This document shows positions 21,336 through 30,965 of a stretch of 64,000 bases of DNA, in pieces. The notes under the pieces were generated by a model that saw nothing but the letters and a program-made list of their open reading frames with translations, was not told the origin of the DNA and did not search any database. The position numbers were made by a program, and so were the translations under genes. The stretch is from Pyropia yezoensis (lineage: Eukaryota > Rhodophyta > Bangiophyceae > Bangiales > Bangiaceae). The stretch spans positions 12,119,119 to 12,183,118 of the forward strand of contig CM020618.1 in the NCBI GenBank assembly GCA_009829735.1. Direction: 5' to 3'. Within the stretch, counting starts at the first letter, position 1; every line of letters begins with the position of its first letter.

Positions 21336-21852
21336 TCGAACAGAACAATGCAGGTTCTCGCGCTGCCATCCTAGGATGGAGTGGCCCACTCCGGTGAAGA
21401 CCGGAGTGTCGCACCTCCGTCACAACCAGCTGCTCCGTACACATACTGCCGGAAATCACATGTGCTTTAACTCTTTACACGCCGGACGAGCGCAATGAGA
21501 GCAACAGTGTGGCTCGTACGCCCCACACTGTGCGCTGAAGCCGGACGGCTGTGATAAACGTCGACGTCAAAGCGCTGCGAGGTCTCAGACGAAGATTGAT
21601 GGACAGAGGACAAGAAGGTCAGACTGCGCAGCCTTTCTAAAATCATAGAGCGTACTAACCAGAGGCACAAGAGATGCGCTCGCAACGAGAAACGTATAAA
21701 CATTATATCGCGCTCGCCACAGACCAACACGCCATGGCATGAAGGAAGATGAGCTAAGCCCTTCATACGACCAATCTCATCAGACCAACACACGGCGACA
21801 CACAAGCACGGCCGAAGCCGTTGTGGCCACCAGCGCCGCAAGAGCTCTTCAA

Positions 21853-22353
21853 CTACTGCTGAAAACCATGAGCGGGAGCTTCATCGTCATCAGGACGCGT
21901 CTGCGCATCGCCTGCGGCTTCGACAGCTGCCAGAGCATCACAGGCTGGCATGTTCAGTCCGCTGTCACCGCCACCGCCGCTGGCGTCCGCGTCCGTGCCT
22001 CCGCTCTCGGGCACGTCCATGGCCATCGAAACCCCAACAATCTGCTCCGTGTCGGACTCCTCCGCCAATGACACCCCTCGGCTAAGAGTCACCTGCATAC
22101 GCAGTGCAAGCCGAGATACTCTCTGGACCCGCACTCGACTGGCCTTGAACGCGCGTACCACTCTTGACCGCCGGTCGCGCGCCCGAACACAGACAAGTAC
22201 AAAACCCTCACGCAGAGTGCCCCTACGGCTCGCTATCATCGGGGTCTCCACTCGAGGGATGTACCCCGCTTTGAAGCCTGCGTTGCGGCGCCTCGCGCGG
22301 ACGCATTCCCCCGGCAGGAAACGCCCGCTCCACCACGTATGCGTGACCGACAT
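21853..22353 (-). CDS. Hypothetical 166-residue protein
   Basis: It starts at an ATG at 22353 and reads MSVTHTWWSGRFLPGECVRA. It continues with a strongly basic middle (RARDRRSRVVRAFKASRVRV) and turns acidic (LAEESDTEQIVGVSMAMDVP). It ends in a Gly/Ala/Asp-rich tail, DDDEAPAHGFQQ. Amino-acid use looks like a real protein and differs from the low-complexity frames around it. The frame is open upstream to 22611, but that part is Pro/Leu-rich and less convincing. No domain is recognised. It lies between dyad motifs at 21311 and 23117. Confidence 0.45.
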   Translation of the reverse strand: MSVTHTWWSGRFLPGECVRARRRNAGFKAGYIPRVETPMIASRRGTLREGFVLVCVRARDRRSRVVRAFKASRVRVQRVSRLALRMQVTLSRGVSLAEESDTEQIVGVSMAMDVPESGGTDADASGGGGDSGLNMPACDALAAVEAAGDAQTRPDDDEAPAHGFQQ

Positions 22354-23116
22354 TGCACAGGGAGTTTTTCCAGGGGGAGGGGTACGGGAAGGATGTCGCC
22401 CAAGTGGGGCGGAGCACGAAGGAAGTGAGCGCGTCCAAGCGACAGGGAGGAGGTCGTCACCAAGGGGTGGGAGATGAAAGAGGGGAACGGGGCCCAGCCT
22501 TGGAAGGGGCGGGCGACCAAGTAGCGCGGGAGCACGTGACCGACCCCGAAGGAGGCGGGAGTCCCAGTGGAGGGGGAGCGCGCGACCCAGCGGAGGGGGG
22601 CCGGGCGACAAGGGGCTCGCACGATGGACGAACGAGAGTTGCAGAGAGCAACGATGCGCGTGGCCACATGCAGGTCCGTGGCGTCCTGGAAATCCCAGTG
22701 AAGTGCTAGAGTCGGGAAAGAGCGAGGACCACTGCGTGCCCAGGTCTCGAACCCTCCCCTACGGAAGTGGCGGGGGTGGCGTGGGAAGTACGGGAGGTAG
22801 TCGCAGAGGCTCCGCTGTATGGGTTGCCGCCCGCAGTAGTGGCCACCCCAGGTGCGGCAGCTGCACACCTCCCGTACCCCCTCGTATCTCTACGTGGTCG
22901 CGCGGCCGGATTACCGCCAAGGGTTGCGACGTATGAAGGGCGGATGCGACCCCTATGGCGGGATGCCTGTCCAACTCCCGGCCGCTGCGGCTGCCCGCCT
23001 TTTTATGCCCCTCTGCGCGGGCCGCATTGGTGGGCAGCGGCAACGGCCTAGGCGCCGGCTAACCACAGCTTATTTCGGGACCCCTCGGCCGGTTTGGCAT
23101 CTACGTCCTCGACAAT

Positions 23117-23142
23117 TTCGGCACGATACGATTCCTGCCGAT
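23117..23142. repeat. Dyad TTCGGCA-(12 nt)-TGCCGAT
   Basis: The left arm is TTCGGCA, the centre CGATACGATTCC, the right arm TGCCGA. The centre is nearly the same as in the copy 55 bp to the right. Confidence 0.7.
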
Positions 23143-23171
23143 GTACTTCGCGGAAGTCGATTTGCTGACAC

Positions 23172-23197
23172 TTCGGCATAATACGATTGTGCCGATT
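23172..23197. repeat. Dyad TTCGGCA-(11 nt)-TGCCGATT
   Basis: The left arm is TTCGGCA, the centre TAATACGATTG, the right arm TGCCGA. It is the clearest member of the family and matches the copy at 14007 in the block TAATACG. Confidence 0.7.
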
Positions 23198-23632
23198 CAA
23201 GCACTAGTGTTCCACGTCAAGGATGCGACCTCACTCAAGTCACAAAGCACAGCCGGCGCCCACTCACGCGACTCCAGGACACTTCTGCGCTGAACGCCCA
23301 AGAGAACGAGTTTTAAAAGGGGTACACAGGAGCGGATGTTGATGAAGTGTACGTGAACGAGTACAACCGTAATTGCCCTCTCAGCTGCTACGAGCACGCC
23401 GAAGCACTCTCTTCCTCCACATGGGAAACCGCGTGACCCCCCCCCCACACCCCGCGACATGAAGCGCTCGTGCCGGGAGAAGGGCGGGCATGCGAACCGG
23501 TGCAGTGTCGTGGGACCGCGCAACGCCGTGGTTTGCATGTCCTTCAAGAAAAGTAGAGGGAGGACGGCGACCAGTCTGGGTAGCGCCGGTGCCGCCGAAC
23601 AGGGGAGGCAGGACACCAAGAAGACACGAAAG

Positions 23633-24354
23633 TCAAAAACTGGCCGCCAGCGCGGCGCCATTGCAGTCAGTCCGGCATCCTCTGACCAGGAAGCGTCCAA
23701 TGTTAGTGAGTCGCGGCAGGGCTCGGACGCCTGCGGCGACGGCGCCGCCGCCGGGCTCCCAAACGGCGGCGGAAGGCGATAGGGTCAAACGGCGGATGCG
23801 GTACGCCTCCTTGCACCGGCCCCAGGGGACGGTTAGGTACCCCTTTTCCCGCACCGTGAGCGCGCCACACGATAGGCACGCCACTACCACCGCCCCGCCG
23901 CCCACGCGTCCTTCGCAGCGTCTACAGCGTCTCCAGCGGGGTGACGAGCGATGAAGTACAGTCGCTGCGCCCGTGTGCGCCGCCCAGCTCCGGCGGAATG
24001 TGCGCGCGTCACACAAGGGGCACGCCACGGAACGTCGCCGACGCCGCTTGTAGTCTCGCGCGCCACAACTGCCGCCTCTGCCGACGCTGCCACCGCCACC
24101 GCCACAACCGCCGCTTTCGCTGCCGTCCACCGCCGGCCGGTGCCGCCACCGCCGGCGCTGTCTCTGCGGCCGCCTCCTTGGACTGCCTCGGTGCGGCAGC
24201 CAGCACCACCGCGGCCCCTGCGGGCTCCCGGGCGGCGGTGGCTCCGAGAACCCGCGCGCGTACGTCAGGGGGCCTGTGGTCCTCGTCCTGTACCATAAGC
24301 AGCACGCACTCGTATGTGCGGCCAGTCCGTCTCAGCAACACGCTCTTGTATTCA
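23633..24354 (-). CDS. Cys-rich coding-like region downstream of the Ulp1 gene
   Basis: Two minus-strand frames look coding. The first (24354 to about 24150) reads EYKSVLLRRTGRTYECVLLM. The second (to 23633) carries possible zinc ligands: CPLCDARTFRRSWAAH, then CRRCEGR, then CLSCGALTVREKGYLTVPWG and a further Cys. Neither has an ATG of its own, and a G/A-rich linker changes frame between them. A 42-nt GT-AG segment (24396-24355) could join the first frame to the end of the Ulp1 gene. This region would then be a C-terminal extension of that protein. It may instead be a separate decayed gene. No known domain is assigned. Confidence 0.3.
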
Positions 24355-24392
24355 CTATCAGAAGAAGCGCAGTAAAAGGAGAGGACTCACTC

Positions 24393-26065
24393 TCACCCGC
24401 CGAGCAGCTGCTTGCTGAGAATTTGAGCAGCAATGCGGCGCCGGTAGTACTTCCCCCTCAAGGGCGATAAGTCGAGGACAGACATGTCCCTGGCAAGCAG
24501 CTCCATACACATACACACAAAGACGCCGCAGTCGTCGCCGTTCGGCTGCTGAATGCAGGTCCGCTCCTCCACTACGATCGTCTGGGCAGGGAGACCCTTC
24601 GTGCTCGCCTCGTCGGCGACCCACTTGGCAACGTTGTTTCCGGCGGCGAGGCTGCTCCCAAGCGAGTCATACACTCCCACTACACCTTTGCTCCATTCCA
24701 CCACGCACAACACCCAGTGGTTGTTACCCACGTTGACAGGTATGAACACAGTCTCGCAGTCCAGCACGTTCTGGTTCGAAGTCCACCGCCGTACCGCAGC
24801 GTACTGGTACCTCCCATGCTGGTTCATCAACGAGTAGAAGTACGAGTTAAAAAAGTAGAACCGCCCTGGAGCGCCAGCACCCCCAGTCCCCGCACCAGGT
24901 CCACAACGATGATAAGTAGCAGCTCCACAAAATGCGTTCATCACCTGGTCTGTCAGCCACTCCCCGGCAGGATACGTCGGATGTCGCCACGCTTCAGAGG
25001 GACGCGACCAACTCTCAATATAAAGTCGTCCTCTCCAGCTGCTGAGGCACCGCGCGACCTCGGGCGAAGGTTCCTGCGTCTTGCTTGCACAAAAGACCAA
25101 GCGACGACAGCACTCGTCGCTTCGACCGCCTTGAGCGTCAGTGCGGAGTGAAACTCCGCGGGGTCCACGAAAACGCAGTAGGCGCTTGGCGCGGCTCCGT
25201 CCGCGACGCTCTCAATCATGCTGAGGGGAACGCTCCACTCATCGGCAGTCAGCGGACCAGCTGCCTTCGCCGCCTGCCTTTCCGCCTCTTGTGGAGCAGA
25301 GAGCAAAAACTGCAGGGGATCCTCTTCATCGCCAGTATCTGGGTTTGGCGGAGGCGTGCCGGCCGGGCTTGGTGTGCTCAAGAAGAGCGGGGGTGTACCT
25401 GCTTCAGCCGCCGAGGACGCCGACAAGGGGTGCAATAACAGCTTGGGCTCCAACGTCGGCGTCCGGCGCCTCGACGACGTCGGCGTGCGCAGTGTCCAAC
25501 AAGCGCCACTCCTGCATGACGCCAAAATCGTCAGCGTCCATTGGCTCCTCGTCGGAGCTTGGGTCTCCACCAGAGTCCGCGGCATCGTCGTCCCCCGATG
25601 TTGTTCCAGCTTCCTCGGCGGCGTCACTCGCCACGCTGCCCGAGTTTGCCTCTCCACTCTCGTGTGCCAATTCCGCCGCATCGCGGATGACGAAGAACGT
25701 GGAGAAGAGATGAGAAGCCGCCCAAAGTAAAGCGTTTTCGAATCCTCTCGGGTCCGACCACCCTCTTCCTCACCGTTGGGCAATGGGGGAGGCAGTGGCG
25801 GCCCGTTCTCGGTCGCGGCAGCAAACGTGCGGTACTGCTCCCGCTCTCGCGCCGACAGTGGCGTAGCGCCGCTGACTGCAGCCCGCACTCGACGTCGGAT
25901 GACGGCCCGGACTACGGCGTTCCGCACGGCGCAAGCGAAGGTAATGGGCATGGGGGCACGCGGGCAATTTTGCCCTGGCCGACGCATAGCCACAATGTGA
26001 TCGGCTAGCACCGACAACACCTGCCCGTCGCATAGCACGCAAGAGAACGACCCGCCCCCGCCCAT
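24393..26065 (-). CDS. Ulp1/SENP-like (C48) cysteine protease gene, frameshifted
   Basis: The C-terminal 190 residues form a Ulp1-type SUMO/ubiquitin-like protease domain. EWLTDQVMNAF is followed by NNHWVLCVVEWSKGVVGVYDSLG (catalytic His and Asp) and QQPNGDDCGVFVC (oxyanion Gln-type residue and catalytic Cys, codon near 24529-24531). The domain start (FILRVGRVPLKRGDIRRILPG) is in the neighbouring frame. The two frames meet in the G run at about 24962-24965, where a one-base difference breaks the gene. The N-terminal part includes a possible zinc ribbon (SFSCVLCDGQVLSVLADHI) and an acidic linker in yet another frame (25404-25670, SGDDDAADSGGDPSSDEEPM). Ulp1 proteases mature SUMO or remove it from targets. 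They are often carried by eukaryotic DNA transposons, and this one faces the KDZ-like gene in the same contig. Breaks may be homopolymer errors, introns or decay. Confidence 0.7.
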
Positions 26066-26107
26066 CTTCACCGCAGCGAATGCAGGTAAAAGTCAAGTCA
26101 GGGACAA

Positions 26108-26528
26108 TCAGCGTGTCAGGGTACTCGCCGCACGCCCTGACAGACCTTGTCGCGCTAGACCAAACTCACCTTCCTCGTACGCCGCAGAATTGCGCAGAGT
26201 GCTGGTCCACAACTCGGCCGCTGGAGGCATTGTGGTCCGCCCGATGACGCACGTTTCCAGGATAGCGTCCAGAAACACTCGGGTGTACACCGTCCGGGGG
26301 CTCGTACACAAACAAGGCGTCCTCCGCGCCATCGTAGCCAACAGGGTGGCCGTCACCGCAGATCCAGTCTGCCACAGTGATGAGCATTCTGCCGCGCACT
26401 GTGTACAGTTCCGCCTGCCGCTGCGACAATGCCGCCTGACCTCGCGCGGCGTTACAGGAGAAGCATATCTCCTCGACGAAGACGCCTTCCAGCATTCGTG
26501 GAAAAATTTCAGCCTCACGCTGGAGGTC
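26108..26528 (-). CDS. Partial Cys-rich protein, possibly the N-terminus of the Ulp1 gene
   Basis: The region runs into the assembly gap. One frame reads FPRMLEGVFVEEICFSCNAA, later VADWICGDGHPVGYDGAEDA and LFVYEP. The neighbouring frame then continues naturally with VYTRVFLDAILETCVIGRTT. The switch is at a CCCCCGG run near 26300, so a single-base frameshift is likely. C-x2-C and C-x-D-G-H blocks suggest a zinc-binding module of the Cys-cluster type associated with KDZ transposases. A textbook splice donor (GAAG/GTGAGT) lies with its intron start at 26169, so it may join the Ulp1 gene at 26065 downward. The assignment is tentative. Confidence 0.4.
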
Positions 26529-27028
26529 NNNNNNNNNNNNNNNNNNNNNNNNNNNNNNNNNNNNNNNNNNNNNNNNNNNNNNNNNNNNNNNNNNNNNNNN
26601 NNNNNNNNNNNNNNNNNNNNNNNNNNNNNNNNNNNNNNNNNNNNNNNNNNNNNNNNNNNNNNNNNNNNNNNNNNNNNNNNNNNNNNNNNNNNNNNNNNNN
26701 NNNNNNNNNNNNNNNNNNNNNNNNNNNNNNNNNNNNNNNNNNNNNNNNNNNNNNNNNNNNNNNNNNNNNNNNNNNNNNNNNNNNNNNNNNNNNNNNNNNN
26801 NNNNNNNNNNNNNNNNNNNNNNNNNNNNNNNNNNNNNNNNNNNNNNNNNNNNNNNNNNNNNNNNNNNNNNNNNNNNNNNNNNNNNNNNNNNNNNNNNNNN
26901 NNNNNNNNNNNNNNNNNNNNNNNNNNNNNNNNNNNNNNNNNNNNNNNNNNNNNNNNNNNNNNNNNNNNNNNNNNNNNNNNNNNNNNNNNNNNNNNNNNNN
27001 NNNNNNNNNNNNNNNNNNNNNNNNNNNN
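26529..27028. other. Assembly gap, 500 N
   Basis: Exactly 500 N, the same length as the other gap, so the size is probably arbitrary. It truncates the Cys-rich minus-strand frame. Poly-G DNA follows on the right. Confidence 0.95.
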
Positions 27029-27580
27029 CCTGCGCTCCCGGTGGAAGCAGGCGCAGCAGCAGCAGCGGCCGTGGCGTCTGGGGGGGCGGCGGCGAGTGGA
27101 GCTGGGCAGAGGAGGGGGGGGGGGGGGGGGGGGGCGGACGAGAAAGGGGAAGGGCGGGGGGTGGGGGTGGTGGGGGAGGGGGGGGGAGTGGGCAGGGGGG
27201 GGGGGGGGGATGGGGTAGGGCTGGGGGGGGAGGGCGGGGGGGGGGGGGGGGGGGCGGGGATGGGCGTGGGGGGCGTGGGGATGGGCGTGGGGGGCGCGGG
27301 GACAATCATTGTCTGGGCGGCAGCCGCCATGATGGCGGCTGCCGCCCGGCAGCCCGCCGCTCGCCGCCGCGCGGCGGCGGCGACGGGGCGGCGACGAGCG
27401 ACGCGGCGGCACGGGGGGGGTGGGGGGTGGGGGGTTGGGGGGGGGGGGGTGACGGGCGCGGCCGGGCTGGCTTGGGGGGGTGTGCAATCAGCGGTGCACC
27501 CCCGCCCCCCCCCCCCCCCCCCCCCCGGGCTCAATCGGCATGTGGGGATGCAAAGGCGAGGGGGGGGGGGGGGGGTATCC
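27029..27580. repeat. Poly-G/poly-C low-complexity tract
   Basis: Many G runs of 8-20 bases are separated by short GGGGATGGGCGTGGGGGGCG-like repeats, with a C run at about 27506-27526. Frames open here encode only Gly or Pro runs. Confidence 0.8.
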
Positions 27581-29300
27581 ATCTATATATCTACTCTTAG
27601 TGGGATGTCGTAGGAGCAGTATTTTTTGGTCCCTAGTCCTATTAATTTGGCCGTTGTGTCGTAGGGACGGCCGGCACGGCCGGCACGCGCCGCACGCCTG
27701 GAGCCGCCTCCATGACCGGCACGCCCGGTAGCCAGTCTGGTTCAAATGTCGACCATTCTCGATGAGATCCTCGGTCTCTGTGTACTGCATGCGATGCACG
27801 ACATACCACTTTGTAGAGGAGACTATAAGGGGAGTCAGATGGTACTTTTTTCTTTTCTGAGTGCTCTTGTTCTCTCTGAGCTATGAGGAGACAAGGCAAA
27901 AGTACTGTCAGTTATCTGGTCACTAATGTCGACCACGTCTCGGGGCCAATGGGGGCGCCCGATCCGCTTCACCGTCGCGGGCTGCGGTGCGCTGCTAGCG
28001 AATCATTCTTGCTGAGTGTGGCCCGACCACCCCTTTGACGCCACAAGGGTGCCGCATGTCTCCGAGAATAATACACTCTGTAGCAGAGAAAAGAGCACAG
28101 CAAAAAGAGAGTTGAGGCTCAGGTCTTGATGCATGACAAGAAAAACAACAACGTCTATGTGTGTCCATTGCTGGAAGGCCTGATGCCCAGGCCATGTGTG
28201 CTTCTCTTGTTCTTGACTTGGAAGTAGCAGACAAAAAGAACAGAAAATACGGCGGTCACGACGCTGCCTCCGCGGGGCCTCCAGGAGACCCTGGTGTGGT
28301 CAACAATTTGGGCAGTGGTCGACATTGCAAACAGGACAGCTACGCCCGGCACAGACCGCACGCTCCGCACGTGGGGGCACGTACGATCTCGTGACCTACC
28401 ACGAGACCCCCTTCCGGGCCCGGGCGTGATCGCGTCGGCGCGCCGGCCGGCGGGCGTGTGGCGGGGGGGCCGGTCCGCGGCGGCGGCCCCAGACCAGACG
28501 CCCAGACGCCCCCCCCCGCTCGCCACCTTGGAAAAGGACACGGGGAAAAGGGGGGTGAGACCCCCTTACGGGCCCGGGCGTGATCGCGTCGGCGCGCTGG
28601 CCGGCGGGCGTGTGGCGGGGGGGCCGGTCCGCGGCGGCGGCGCCCAGACCAGACCCCCCCACGCCCCCCCCCCTCACCACCTTGGAAAAGGACGGGGAAG
28701 AGTGTCGGTACAGGTCAATCGCCGGTTATAGGCGCTCCACTAATATGGCACCCTGCCATACAAGGGGGAGCTTCAGCTCTCATAGCTGGCGTTGAGAGGT
28801 CCCACGGCGCGTGCATGCAACAGGGGGTTCGCTTCACAGGAAGCATCTCATTGGTTGATGTCGTCAGAGCGTACGCGTAGTACGCTAAAATAATACGCGC
28901 GTAATACGCTTGTTTTGAGTACGCTTGGCAACCCCTGGTGTGCACACGTCACGGCATCCGCCTGCAAGTTCGCCACACTGGGAAATGGACGCGTCTGGGG
29001 GGCGCAGCTACGGCCGACGATAGACCGCTACGGCCATGGGAGATGCCGAAAGTGGCGACAGGCCGCGGGGGATGACTCAGGCATGCAGGGGGGTGGTGTC
29101 TACTGCAGCACGGAGGTAGCGGTACAGCCAAAGGGGCTGGGGCAGGGGCTAAAAGATGGGACGCGGGCGGGTGTACCCGGGCCGCGACGCGCCAAGCAGG
29201 AGCCTGCCGCCGGCCGGGACGGAGTCCTGGTGGCGCCGGGGGGCGGCTGCTGCCGGAAGACGGCGCGTGATGTAGCCTGCACGCCGCCGTAGGTGCCCTT
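27581..29300. other. Intergenic region, no supported gene
   Basis: This is a moderately AT-richer stretch (27580-28300) followed by GC-rich DNA. It contains a 154-bp tandem duplication (28403-28700) and a cluster of TACGC pentamers at 28870-28927. No frame shows a recognisable domain. Confidence 0.4.
28403..28700. repeat. 154-bp tandem duplication
   Basis: Copies begin at 28403 and 28557, both starting GAGACCCCCTT and containing GGGCCCGGGCGTGATCGCGT. Both end near CACCTTGGAAAAGGAC. They differ by a few substitutions and C-run lengths. Confidence 0.8.
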
Positions 29301-29304
29301 GGAA

Positions 29305-29995
29305 TGGGAAGGCCTGCTGCCGGGGGGGGACGCCGCTACCGGCGGGGCGGCCGCCTGCTACGGGTCGGGGCGGCTGGTACAGGCGGGGGGGGCGGCCGCT
29401 ACCTATGGGGAGCGAATCTCCCCGGCCCCCCTGCTACCGGTGGGGGGGCGGCTGGTACTGGAGGGGGGGCGGCAGCAGCGGCCGGGGCGGCGGCCGGTAC
29501 CGTTGGGGGGCGGCTGCTACCGGTGGGGGGGCGGCTGCGGGGGGGCGGCTACTACCGGTGGGGGGCGGCTGCTAAATGGGGGTGGGGAGCTGCTACTGGG
29601 GGGGAGGCCGCTGCCTCTGGTGAAGGGGGCCGTTGGTACTGGCGGGGAGGCGGCCGCTGCCGGCGGGGGGGTGGCTGGTACCGGTGGGGGGGCTGCTGCC
29701 GCAGCCGGGGCGGCGGCCGCTACCGGTGTGGGTCGGCTGCAACAGGGGGGTGGGGCTGGCACAACCCGTGGGGGGACGGCTGGTACCGGCGGGAAGGCGG
29801 CTGCTGCAGCCGTGGGGGCGGTTGCTGCGGCCGCCCCCCCGGCGGTTGCTGCAGTCGCGGCGGCGGCCGCTACCGGCGTCGGGGCGGCTGCTGACGCCGC
29901 GTGGGCGGCCGGTCTCGGTGAGGGGGCGGCTTGTACCGGTGGGGGGGGGCGGCTGCTACTGTGGGGCAGGCGGCGGCTTCTGGGGGGGGGGGCGG
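29305..29995. repeat. GGTACC minisatellite, left block (G-rich strand)
   Basis: Degenerate units of about 20-40 bp contain GGCGGCTGGTACCGG or variants and G runs. The copia element inserted here, since the same array resumes at 54347. Open frames encode Gly/Ala-rich sequence only. Confidence 0.75.
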
Positions 29996-30320
29996 TGTGA
30001 ATGATCTGCGGCGGTACGGGCGTGGGCCACGCGGGCACGCGACCGTTCCCGCTGATGCGCCGGGCCGCCACGTGGCCGCGGCCGCTCCCCAACGAGCGGT
30101 GCAACCACAAGCAGCCACGGGTGGACAAGGGAGGGCGTCACTGGAGGGGGCGCGAACGCGGGACGCGCGCGCGGGGCGCGCGCGCAGGGCGCGCGCCTGG
30201 GCGCACGCAAGGGACGACGCTCCCCCGTTCTGGTGGGGGCCTCTGGGTATATGGGCAGTAGAGGAGAGACGGGGGGAAGCGGTGGGACGAGGGCAATAAG
30301 AAGACGAGTCTTTTCTCACA
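29996..30320 (+). repeat. 5' LTR of the copia element
   Basis: It is 325 bp, TGTGAATGATC at the start and TTTTCTCACA at the end. It differs from the 3' LTR at four positions by eye. Confidence 0.92.
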
Positions 30321-30337
30321 TGGTAGCTCACCTTGCC
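30321..30337 (+). promoter_or_regulatory. Primer-binding site of the copia element
   Basis: TGGTAGCTCACCTTGCC begins directly after the LTR. It starts with TGG, complementary to the CCA end of a tRNA; the tRNA was not identified. Confidence 0.65.
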
Positions 30338-30379
30338 TTCTTCTTCAGACCCACACACCGCCACTCGCGCGCGTGGGCT

Positions 30380-30740
30380 TGTAGCAATATGGTTGTCCGT
30401 ATTGTGACCCTAATATTAGGGGGCTACTTCTAATCCTTAACTTTCAATTGAGAGTCCGTACTGGTCACGGTATCTATAAGTTACGTATGACCAGAGGGAC
30501 TTGCATCTTGGGGTGGAGGGTAGTTAGTAGTGTCTCCGAGGGTTTATAACGAGGGGGCCGGTGGCGAATCCACCGCCGGCCAAGGTAGAACAACAAACCC
30601 CTCCCATTTGGGCTCCCATCTTGGTCCCGTGGCTTGCGCTCCAAGGACAGCAACCTTGGCCTCCCGGTGACGTTGGTGCCGATCCCCCTTGGTGAGTGTT
30701 CCCTGAGAGTGGACGTGCGACGGATCCCTATTGTGCTACA
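30380..30740 (+). repeat. 5' LTR of the outer gypsy element
   Basis: It is 361 bp with perfect TGTAGCA/TGCTACA ends, almost identical to the copy at 48091. Confidence 0.95.
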
Positions 30741-30741
30741 T

Positions 30742-30756
30742 TGGTGGAGCAGCAGG
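30742..30756 (+). promoter_or_regulatory. Primer-binding site of the outer gypsy element
   Basis: TGGTGGAGCAGCAGG starts one base after the LTR and begins with the TGG expected opposite a tRNA CCA end. Confidence 0.65.
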
Positions 30757-30965
30757 GGACGGGTTTCCGTCACCCTTGTGGTGACGCCGTCTTCGGCCCT
30801 GGCACACGGATAGGGATCCGGTCCTTTTCTTGTACTCGTGGTGTTGCGACCTGATCGATTGTGTTGAGCTCTTACCTGTGACTGTGATCTACTGTTACTC
30901 TCCCCAATCTACCCCCTCGCTCTCTTATTCGTGGTGATTGTTACGTCGGTTGACTGATTGTGACC

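Larger units (their letters stand above)
22354..23632. other. Intergenic region with two dyads
   Basis: No supported gene. G/A-rich DNA at 22380-22600 is followed by two dyads at 23117 and 23172. Frames in 22700-23050 are open on both strands without recognisable content. Confidence 0.4.
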
